DNA of 64,000 nt. It comes from Oncomelania hupensis (taxonomy: Eukaryota > Mollusca > Gastropoda > Littorinimorpha > Pomatiopsidae). The DNA lies in assembly GCA_036898135.1 (NCBI GenBank), contig CM072513.1, positions 91,010,022 through 91,074,021 of the forward strand, read 5' to 3'. Under the pieces are notes generated by a model, which did no database searches, was not told the DNA's origin, and worked only from the letters and a program-made list of their open reading frames with translations. The number at the start of each line of letters is the position of its first letter. Position 1 is the first letter of the stretch. Below, piece after piece: positions 35,256 to 45,000 of the stretch. The position numbers and the translations under genes are program-made.

Positions 35256-38200
35256 ATAATAATAATAATAACACTGGATGCTAAGAGCACCTTATTCCTA
35301 AGTCAAACTCAAACCTCGGCAATCTGTAACCAAAACACACGCGCCAATACCTGTTACAGACACTCCTAGGAACTTACACAACAAACGCACCTTCATCACT
35401 CAAACATGTGGTGTAAAGGGAAATCGCTATTGTAAGACTGAAAGAAAACCAAATTTTATGTTGAAAATTTAGATAGAGGAAGAAAACGGGAGTACCCTGA
35501 GAAAACCTTCAGTAGGGCTGGACGGTTTTACCGATACGTAACTGTATTCAGGTTCGGAAATGCGACGGTACGGTATACCGGTGTGGGTGTCCAAGGTCCG
35601 GTTTACTGGGAAATCTCGACAACACATAACACGACAGTGAGCAACATCTTGTCCGCCCAGAGAGCAAGTCTAAAGCCCAAACACGTGGATAGGCAGCTGT
35701 TCTTGAAGAAGAACTTATAACAGCAGCTTATCCACGTATTTGAGCATGGTGTATCAGTCGCCAATCCTTCTGAACTCTTCAAGTTCTTAAGACCTTTCCA
35801 GTTGAATGTTTTTGTTTTATTTTGATTTTGTGGTTTAAAGTTTGCTGATGTTCTAAACAGTGATTTATGATAATTTGTTTTGAGGGCGTTCAATCAATAA
35901 TAAAGCTTCAGTTTCTATGTAAATGGGGTTCTTTGAAACTGTTTTGAAGTGTATGACAATCTTTCTTTTGCATCGGTCACTACTATCAGTGCCATATTCC
36001 ATTTGATTGTAACAATTACAATCGCGGTATACTGGTACGAAATACTGATACGACCTAAAAATACCGCAGTAATACCGGTACGACTTTGACCCACGGTACC
36101 CAGCTCTAACCTTCAGTGACCTAAAAAGTCTCGTACCTAACTAACACCAATAATAAGTTTGTTCCATGCAGGAATCGAACCCAGGACCTTCACGAAGGAA
36201 ACCGGTGACTAACAAACAGCGCCACACAAAGCTACCCCATATACATTAATACTACTACTAATAATAATACACTGATTTATAACAAGTACCAATAAAAACT
36301 TAGGTATAAGGCTCATCTAGTTACCTATTTTTGCGGATGAGAACATGAACCACGGTCTAGTCTGTGCACACATGCATTCCATCACATGGACTTAAAAGAT
36401 CCTGACAATGTTCTAGATGGGCAAGTGCTGGCTACTCAAACACACCCAGCAAGCAACAGGTCCTTTCTGGCAGGGAGATATTAAGATAAGATAAGAAAAG
36501 AATATTTATTCACCGAGTAAAAACGTTACAAGGATTTTGGTGTGGCATGGCGACAACGAAATACATCCTTTCTTGCAAAGTCACACATGCATTCATCGTG
36601 TCAAATGCTTCGTTGGCATACAACATGTGTTAAACATACATCAAAGTAATGGAGTCAAAACCGAGTATAAAGTTATGAATCAAACACACCCTGCAAGTAA
36701 AAGCGAGCGTTGCGGCCAAGTGGGCTAAAGCGGGACTAACTTGCCTTGTCCACAAGCCAGAAACCAATGGCGTCTGACAGGTGTGCGTTCGAGCCAGCAT
36801 CTGGGCGTTATGTTTCTCAGAATATTATTTACTTTCGATTCGGGCAACGTCTTGGGGGTTTTCTCCGGGTACTCCGGTTTGCTCCCCCAGCAAAAATTTC
36901 AACCAAAAATAATAATAATAAAAAGAAATTCACAAATAATGTTAGGTAGGTGGGGCTTGGGCGCGCCACTGGCTGCGACTACGCCTTCCCCGGGGGAGGC
37001 GGCCCAGAGTTTCCCAATAGAAAGGGATAATAAACTGCAGCAAAAAAAAATAAAAATACAGCAGTAAAACAATTTAACAGCATTAAATAAAATGATGAGA
37101 ATGATTAAGAATGTTAAGCTTCACATCCAAATCTACACACACCACAACACAACACACCACACACGTGCTATACAAATAATTAATTAATTCATTCTTCCTC
37201 CCACATCCCCGGTCGGCCAGGACTGTGCTCAGCAGTCAGATACCTAACTCTAAGGCAGCAAGTTGGCGTTTGAAAGGCTTGATCAAGTTTCAACATACAA
37301 GGTGATACAAGGCCGATATATATACAAGGTGATACAAGGCCGATATATACAGGGTGGGCCAAAAAAATGTTACCACTTTTTAATCGTAAATAAATTTTTG
37401 TGAAATGAGAACGTTTTCGAAAATTTTATTCACAAAAATGTCCAAATTATCATTTGATACCAAACATGATCAATTTTTTTACTGGATTTCCTCATACAAT
37501 TCTTTCCTGGAAATGTGTGGCAATGTCATCACAAACTTCAATGTGCGTGTTGCAACTGTAATCCAGAGAAGAGGAGCGTGGATTGAGCACATCATCAATT
37601 ATTAAACTGTGTACAGAACGATTGAAAAAGTGGGAAAGCTTTGGTATTAAATGATAATTTGGTGCTTCCGTGACATTTCTGTAAAGAAAATTTTCGAAAA
37701 CGTTCTCATTGTAAAAACTTATGTACAATTAAAAAGTAGTAACATTTTATTGGCCCACCATGTATCTATCGGCCAGCGCCTTAAACAGCTCTTGAACTGG
37801 AAAAGCACCACACTAAATAATAAATAAAATAAAATAAATAAGCAGGTGAAAGAGAAGAGAGGACATGCATGCATGAAATGAGTGAATAGCCCTACAAACA
37901 ATGTCAATCAATTACTTTGTCTTTCTGCAAATTATCATTGATCTGTAGCTCCATGATGGCGGATGGGGTGTTGATTTCATTGACATGTCTAGCCTGGGAC
38001 TTCAAGTCTATCCTCCAGGATACCTTCTGCAGTGTGCTGCCCCACATCGTTTGGGCAATGATATTGTCATGGATTTTTGTCTTGTTAGATTTCCAGAACT
38101 TTCTGATGGCAACTGCCTGATCCTCCGTCAGTGGAGAGTCTCGCTTTCTGCACTGTGCGGTCAGGTAGGCCTCCAGCTGTGTCATGTCCATATCCGCTGA

Positions 38201-38659
38201 CACCATACCCTGCCAAGGCAAGAGCAAAATTAAAACAGGTATTGCATTTCAAGCCTTTTATGGCCGTCACCATACTGTATGGCATAAAATTACAACGCTT
38301 CCTCCTCTCTATATAGTCTATTTATTTTCAAATCGCAACCTAATTGTTTGAAATGAAACATAAAAATTAATAAATAAATAAATTAATTAATTAATACTTT
38401 TTCATACCAATAGGCAGAAAGGGTTACACTTACACTGTTACAGACACACCCACTTCTACAATCTACTCTTAGAGCAACGCCAACGCCATACCTTCAGTAG
38501 CCCCTTGCACCGCGTTAGCAGGGCTTCGAAATTTTCAGGGGGCATTTCAGGATATATCTGTTCCTTTAAGAACTCATCTGTAATTTCTGATTGCCCGTAG
38601 TAGCTTTTACGGGCCAAACCATTCATCAATGCCAAGAAACTTTTGGAATCGTCAGCCAT
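34656..38659 (-). CDS. COMMD1: COMM domain-containing protein 1 (COMMD1), complete
   Basis: Three exons on the minus strand (38492-38659, 37916-38209, 34656-34760) give 56+98+34 = 188 codons plus stop, close to the 190 residues of human COMMD1. All junctions are GT-AG and in phase 0. The N-terminal helical part has EEFLKEQIYPE-like sequence (ITDEFLKEQIYPEMPPENF). The linker to the COMM domain has SADMDMTQLEAYLTAQ, and the domain proper has WRIDLKSQARH and ends IHQHVQS. COMMD1 is a subunit of the Commander/CCC complex, acting with CCDC22/CCDC93 in endosomal cargo recycling, copper homeostasis and NF-kB control. The start ATG has A at -3 and G at +4. It shares a 235-bp gap with INTS7. Confidence 0.93.
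35182..35272. repeat. (ACT)n-(AAT)n microsatellite
   Basis: About 24 ACT units then AAT units. On the minus strand it forms the tail of the SINE to its right. Confidence 0.9.
35275..36240 (-). mobile_element. tRNA-headed SINE split by a hAT
   Basis: The minus-strand head at about 36165-36240 has box A-like GGCGCTGTTTGTTAGTC and box B GGGTTCGATTCCTGC. The body continues at 36117 and again at 35504-35275 across the hAT insertion (GAGTACCCTGAGAAAACC; ACATGTGGTGTAAAGG). Same family as 6642-6960 and 58876-59095. Confidence 0.75.
35513..36108. mobile_element. Non-autonomous hAT, 8-bp duplication
   Basis: Ends TAGGGCTGG.... and ....CCCAGCTCTA, with exact 8-bp duplication ACCTTCAG (35505-35512, 36109-36116), as in canonical hAT. 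Subterminal CGGTA/TACCG repeats occur at both ends (ACGGTACGGTATACCGG; ATACCGGTACG). No transposase. Inserted into the SINE. Confidence 0.9.
36705..36925 (+). mobile_element. tRNA-derived SINE
   Basis: Head GCGGCCAAGTGGGCTAAAGC (box A, Leu/Ser-like with a long variable arm) and GTGCGTTCGAGCC (box B). The body has TTTTCTCCGGGTACTCCGG, shared with 59000-59030, and an (AAT)n tail. Confidence 0.7.
37350..37762 (+). mobile_element. Mariner-like deletion derivative, copy 2
   Basis: CAGGGTGGGCCAAAAAAATG ... TTTTATTGGCCCACCATG with flanking TA. Retains the same transposase tail (ATVIQRRGAWIEHIINY) as 31579-32242 but has a larger internal deletion. Lies in COMMD1 intron 2. Confidence 0.75.
37916..38209 (-). 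CDS. COMMD1: COMMD1 exon 2
   Basis: 98 codons from GMVSADMDMTQLEAYL to NLQKDK. The acceptor (CTTGCCTTGGCAG) and donor GTAATT are clear. Reading past the donor adds only three codons before a stop, so the splice is needed to reach the conserved C-terminus. Confidence 0.9.
38492..38659 (-). CDS. COMMD1: COMMD1 exon 1
   Basis: Codons 1-56, from MADDSKSF to CKGLLK, then donor GTATGG. The sequence SEITDEFLKEQIYPEMPP is the conserved COMMD1 N-terminal helix region. Confidence 0.92.
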
Positions 38660-38894
38660 TTTAATACATTTGATCATGTGACTTAAACAAATTGAAGTTT
38701 TATAAAAACGTAAAAGAAAAAAATTCGCTACCAATTATTTTATTTGAAATAATAGCTTTTTAATTGAACGTGTATTTTTCCATTTATTTTACACGAATTA
38801 TATTCTCTGTTTATTTTTTATGAAATAAACTTTGATGATTTTAAAAGCGTATATCGGTTTCTCGGCGAAATCTCTGGAGCGAAAGCTGAAAATC
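38660..38894. promoter_or_regulatory. Shared COMMD1/INTS7 divergent promoter region
   Basis: 235 bp between the two start codons, so both core promoters and 5' UTRs must lie here. AT-rich, without a TATA box in a clear position for both genes or a CpG-rich core. A TCATGTGAC motif (an E-box of the MITF/TFE M-box type) is at about 38673-38681. Regulatory role is inferred from position. Confidence 0.7.
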
Positions 38895-39009
38895 ATGGCT
38901 GCCGCACCGCAATTTACGGCAAGTGCCGTTCGACCAGTTAAACCTACAGATGGCATACCAGCTGAACAAGAATTAGATGCAAGCACAGCATTTACAGAAC
39001 TGAATATGG
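38895..39009 (+). CDS. INTS7: INTS7 exon 1
   Basis: Codons 1-38 plus one base, MAAAPQFTASAVRP to TAFTELNM, then donor GTAAAT. Phase 1. Confidence 0.9.
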
Positions 39010-42000
39010 GTAAATATTATCTTTATTAGTACATTTCATATTGTTTTCTCTGTGAAGACCACAATGATTATACATGTAGTAGGCCTGTCACGACCCACAC
39101 TCAGTTTGAACTTTATATTGTTGTTTGTAGATAGGTGGTCTTCTCGCAAGTGCCTATGAATCATCGTTTTGTGTGCCTTTGAATAAGCCGGGACAAAAGT
39201 AAATGAAAAGTGTGACGTAACTTATTGTCGTAAAAAAGAGGAAATGACGAAAGAGGAAGAAGACAGGTATTTGGTCGTTACATGGAGGTCTCAGGAACAG
39301 TGAATCTAGGAGCAGTGTGTTGAATCGTTTTTCGTCCCTGCTAATCCTTTATCCGTCAACTGTACGCTTAAGGAAATACGTACGTGATATCCTCACGTAG
39401 CGGTGCCCTACGACAAGAACTTGAGTTTTCACCAGAAGTCGTTTGAGAACGATGAGGGAGAAAGAGTTCGACCTTGAAACTGGTGCAAGTTCGACTGTTT
39501 GTTTTAGTCAATGAAGATCGAGACGACTAGTAGACCTGACCGTTGACCTACCTGTACCAAAAGGAATGCTGCGGATGAAGAGACGTATCCGACCTTAGCC
39601 GCATCACCGTATCCACGGGTAGTTGAGTAAGTGTGGACTTGGGTGTTTTCACTGGCTAGTCGGGTGTCTCTTTGTTGTCATTTATTTCTGTGGTCCGTAT
39701 TTTGTCGTGTCATTGTTGGTTATCATTATGTTGTGGGGCTAAAATATTATGGGGAAGTATTATACTCGAATAAGTGATACCATATTTATTACAATCATTA
39801 TTCTTCCAAGCATACAACACATTCAAGGTTGCAGTCATTCATTCATACATGCGTTAGATTTACATTTGTGATTGTTACAATACAAGAGTTAGCGATTATT
39901 ATTATTAAGGAAAATGGTTGAGTTTTCAATTGCATCAGGAAGCATGTATAAATTGTTACTCAAATTCTTAGAAGATTTTGTATGGGTTATGTTGCAGTGT
40001 ACCTTTCGCTTTTTGCCTTTGGTTTCATCTTCAACTTCGATTTTACCTTCAACTTCAACTTTAACTTCGACTTTGTTTTTTGGGTTTACCATCACTTTTC
40101 ACCGATTGTATTATAATAGACTTTTTGCCAGTGAACTTTTTGCCTTCGCTTCTTCACCACAGACTTTGAAATATTGGATGACCACGGCGGATGCATCTAA
40201 TCGTAGCAGCTACAGTCCCAGTGACATTCGAGGTGTATGCACTTATCGATTACATCTAGTGCATTGACAATTTTTAGTTTATTTGCCTACTGTGTTCCCG
40301 GGACATATATACATTTCACTCCTGCGTTGAGCGAGTTCATGCTCTAGGGTCTTCGGGACGTTTTTGTTATTATGCAATTTCGTATTGCAAAGGTTTGATC
40401 GCAGGAGTGTGATATGTATTTGTAAAACGGGACTTGTGAACTGAAATCGTTATAACAGTAGTAGCAACAAATTTGTAAACAGTGCATAGGTTGTGTGCGA
40501 ACAATGAGTGAACAGTAGAAAAGGAAAACAAAGAGACTGAACGAGAATACTGTGTAGAACCATTTAATTTATTTAAAACAAAGAACATTTCATTCTGTCG
40601 TTTGATTTTATCACCTTTATAAATTTTAGTTATTCAATTACGACTCCATGTTATGTTTATGTGAATAAATTGTTGTTTTATTTTGCCAACGTAATACTTG
40701 TCTCTATCTATTCATCCGTTGTTCACGTATGGTTGCATACACTGCTCAGAGTTCCCCTTTATGGTAAGAGAAACGAAGGACCGTAAGGGGGGGCTTTGAC
40801 ATATTTGGTGGCAGCGGTGGGATCGAACGGATGAATGGAGGAGATAGAATTACGTTGACATTGTTGTGTTATACCATACAATCAGAGTAAGTGACGTGGG
40901 TGGTTGGCGGGTGCTGGAGCGTTTTGAATCGCGTGGGCGCACTTAGAGCACCCGACAGTAATAAGGTAAGCAACCAAGCCCACACTTTACTATAATACAA
41001 CTTAGTGTCATCTGAGCCAAACCGTGGTATAACTGTTGAGTTATTTGAACTCTGAGATATATAGTTGGTAAATAGATTTGTTGTTTACCAATTATACAAG
41101 AAAAGGTGGTCGGCTAGCAAAATGTCCGCCACCCGGAAAGGTACAAAACGTGCTGGAGCCAAGAAAACGATTGGTGGGGAAGGGACATCGATCACCCCTA
41201 GCAGCGACTCAGCCGATATTGTACTGGGAGCATCGGGAGAAGCGACCATGTCCAGTTTGACGAGAGAAGAGACTCTGAGTACGTCTGTCTTAGGTTTCCC
41301 TCGCATGGCGGTAGCCGTAGAACCGTCAAGGAACCAAGAGACGTCCGAAGTGATTGACGTATCCGTGAAGTATAGAGAATTAGGTATGAGCCTAGGCCTG
41401 CGAGAAGAGGCGCTAGCGAGATTTGTCGTGGATGGCATCCAAAAAGAAGAAGACAGACGTCTAATGGAGAGGAAAATGGAAGAAGAGCGAAAGGAAAAAG
41501 AAGAAGAACGTCGCCGACGCGAAGAGGAAAAAGAAGAAAAACGTCGCCGACGCGAAGAGGAAAAAGAAGAAAAACGTCGCCGACGTGAAGAGGAAAAAGA
41601 AGAAGAACGTCGCCGACGCGAAGAGGAAAAAGAAGAAGAACGTCGCCGACGCGAAGAAGAAAAAGAAGAAGAACGTCGCCGACGAGAAGAAGAAAAGGAA
41701 GACAGACGTTTAATGGAGAGAAAAATGGAAGAAGAACGTCGCCGACGAGAAGAGGAAAAAGAAGAAGACAGACGTCTGATGGAGAGGAAAATGGAAGAAG
41801 AACGTCGCCGACGAGAGGAAGAGAAAGAAGAAGAACGTCGCCGACGCGAGGAAGACAAAGAAGAAGAACGAAGATCATTAGAAATCAGAATGGAGGCAGA
41901 GAAAGAACGGATGAAAATGCAGATGGAGGTGATCAGAGAAGAACGCGAAGTTTTCGCTGACCGTTCAACTCGTAGAGAACATCATGATGGTTACCGACTG

Positions 42001-45000
42001 AAAATTCACCCTTTCGATGGTAGAGAAGACATCGAAGCTTATCTGCGTCATTTTGAACTCATAGCTGAATCACAAGGATGGAATAGAGATTGCTGGGCAG
42101 CAAGGTTGTCTCCACTATTGTCAGGAGAAGCACGCGATACGTATTTGCGTCTGACACCCGAACAGGCTCAAGATTTTGAAGAAGTACGCAACGCGCTGTT
42201 ACGTCGTTTTCGCCGCGATGCGGAATGGTATCGCCGACAGTTCCGAGAGACCAAGAAAGAACAAAATGAAACTTTTCCGCAATTTCTCATCCGGTTGCAG
42301 ACATCTGTAGAAAGATGGTTTTCCTTGGCAGACAAAGACATCGATGACGCGAAGTCTGTGTTAGACATGTTTTTGGCTGAACAGATATATTCAGTAATGA
42401 ATCCTGAGCTCGAGATGTTCGTGCGTGAACGATTGCCGACAGACGCCGCACAAGCAGCCGAATATGCTCAACTGCATTTGGACGTAAAACGAGCCGTATC
42501 CCGAGGACCTGTTTTCCAAAGAGCGAGTCCACGAACACCGAGCAGTCAACCCGAGCGTAGACCGAACGAGTCACAAACGAGATTGAGGGAACCTATTAGG
42601 AGACCAGTTGTCGGTAGAGATGAAAGAGACAGGAGGAATTCAGACGAGTGCTATAAGTGTGGGGGTAAGGGGCACTTCGCCAGGCAATGCATGAAAACGC
42701 ATGCAGTCAGTCAGGTTACAATTGCGACCGACACCCTACCGATCTATACTCCGCCAATAGACGTCCGATCTATTAAACCCTATAACCCGTGGAGTGAGGG
42801 TCGGATCAACGAAAATACAGTACGCATCATGCGTGATACTGGAGCAGAGATGGGAGCAGTTGCTTCAAAATGGGTCAAACCTGAAGATTACACAGGGAGG
42901 AGTGTTGAAGTGTACTTAGCAGACCAGACAAAAACAGGAAAGTACCCTACAGCATGGGTGAAACTTGAATCAGGCTTTGTGACAGGGACTGTTGAACTGT
43001 TCGTCCTTGACCACATGGGACCTGACATTCTTCTGGGTAACTGGATTACATTTTCATCTGGTTACCGAAGCCCAGTTACCATTGATGGTAGTGAATGTGC
43101 CGTGGCAGCAGCAGTCGAAACAAGAGGACAAATAGAACGTGAAAAACGAGCGACAGTACCTTTGCAGGTATCGAAAACTCTAGGAGTGGAAGTCACACCG
43201 ACAGAGTTGGCTGCATTGCAAGAAGAAGACGATAGTCTTAAAAAAGTTCGAGCGTTGGCTGATGCCCAGAGCGAACTGAAGTCAGGAAATGCTACAGTAA
43301 AATTCACGCGAAAGAAAGGGTTACTATACAGGTTGCATCAGTTGCGAGGAGTAGAGACATCGCAGCTAGTAGTTCCCAAGAAACTACGAAAAGAAGTCAT
43401 GAGGCTAGCTCATGATCCTCCCATGGCAGGACACCTAGGAGGAAAACGAACTCGCGAACGTATATGGAATACGTTTTTTTGGCCAGGTATGTGCGCAGAC
43501 GTTCGCAGGTACTGTGCATCATGCATTGAATGCCAGAGAGTGACACCAAGGGGTCGAGTCAGCAAAGTACCCCTACAAAAGATGCCTTTGATGGACGAAC
43601 CATTCCAAAGAGTGACAGTCGATGCAGTAGTGACAGAAGACGATCAATGGAAAGAAGAACAAGTGGGCAACGACATTCCAACGTGTCCGTTAGTGGCGAC
43701 CGAGGGTCCGAAAGATGTACACGTTGACCCAGAATGTCCAGAAATTCATGAGGACATCCTAAACATAGTGTCAGACTATGCAGACATTTTCACTGATTTC
43801 CCTTTACGATGCACCTTGGATACGTGCGAGATAAAGATGATCAATGAAGAGCCAGTCCGTACAAGACAATACCCTTTACCTCATTCGCAAATGCAGGTGG
43901 TGAAGGATGAAGTAGAAACGATGATGAAATTACGGGTCATTGAGAGAGCAACGTCACCGTATAGCTCACCGATTGTGCTAGTGAAAAAAAAAGATGGACA
44001 AATACGATTTTGCGTTGATTTTCGCAAAATGAATCGTAACATCGTCTTCGACGCTGAGCCTCTACCTGATATCGATTTTTTGTTCGCGAAGCTCGCAAAA
44101 GCGAAATACCTGAGCAAAATAGATTTGTCAAAAGGGTATTGGCAAATCCCAATGAAAAAAGAGGACAAAGAAAAGACAGCGTTCACCACTCCTGAAGGTC
44201 AGTTCCAGTGGTGCGTGATGCCTTTTGGATTGAAGACTGCCGGAGCTATATTTTCCCGAATGATGCGGAAGTTATTGGCACCCCTTCACATGCCTGAAAT
44301 AGACAACTTCATGGATGATTTGATGATAGCTACTCAAACAAAAGAAAGGCATTTGGAATGTCTAAGAGCGTTGTGTCAGAGACTCCGCGAAGTGCAGTTA
44401 GCTGCAAGACCGTCAAAATGTTTCCTAGGATTTCAGAGTTTGGAGTATCTGGGACACATGGTAGGGCGAGGTAAGATTCAACCAGACCGTCAGAAAATGG
44501 ATCGCATCGGTGAAACGTCACAACCAACTACAAAGAAACAAGTGAGGTCGTTTTTGGGGTTAGCGAGCTACTACAGGAGGTTTGTACCAAACTTTGCAGC
44601 CATAGCCGCACCTCTATCCGATCTGACGAAGGGAGGAAAAACAGGACCAGTCGCATGGACGGAAGCATGCGAAAGAGCTTTCAACACTTTGAAAGAAAGG
44701 TTGTGCTCTAGTCCTGTATGTTGTCTGCCAGATGGCGAAAAACCGTTTGTTTTGCAAACAGACGCGTCAGACACAGGTATTGGAGCAGTACTATGCCAAG
44801 ATCAGGGTCACGGACTCCAACCAGTGGCTTGTGTCAGCCGGAAGTTAGTTGCCGCAGAAAAGAACTACTCAACGATTGAGAAGGAATGTTTAGCGTTGAT
44901 TTGGGGACTTCAACGATTTCAGCAATATGTGTACGATCGGACAGTCATCGTACAAACTGATCACCAACCGCTGAAATACCTTCAGAAATCGAAAACTACC

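Larger units (their letters stand above)
34761..37915 (-). other. COMMD1 intron 2, repeat-filled
   Basis: 3,155 bp with T/G homopolymer runs near 34790-34840, an ACT/AAT array, two SINEs, a hAT insertion, SINE fragments at about 36345-36480 and 37765-37840, and a mariner-like element at 37350-37762. No further exon is needed by phase. Confidence 0.8.

Noticed and set aside
39914..40267. 117-codon ORF in each LTR
   Set aside because: Present twice because the LTRs are copies; no domain, no splice or start evidence.
41085..41878. Long antisense ORFs (257 and 226 codons), Ser/Arg and Leu/Val rich
   Set aside because: Mirror images of the gag EERRRREEEKE repeat; open only because the repeat unit is a multiple of three.
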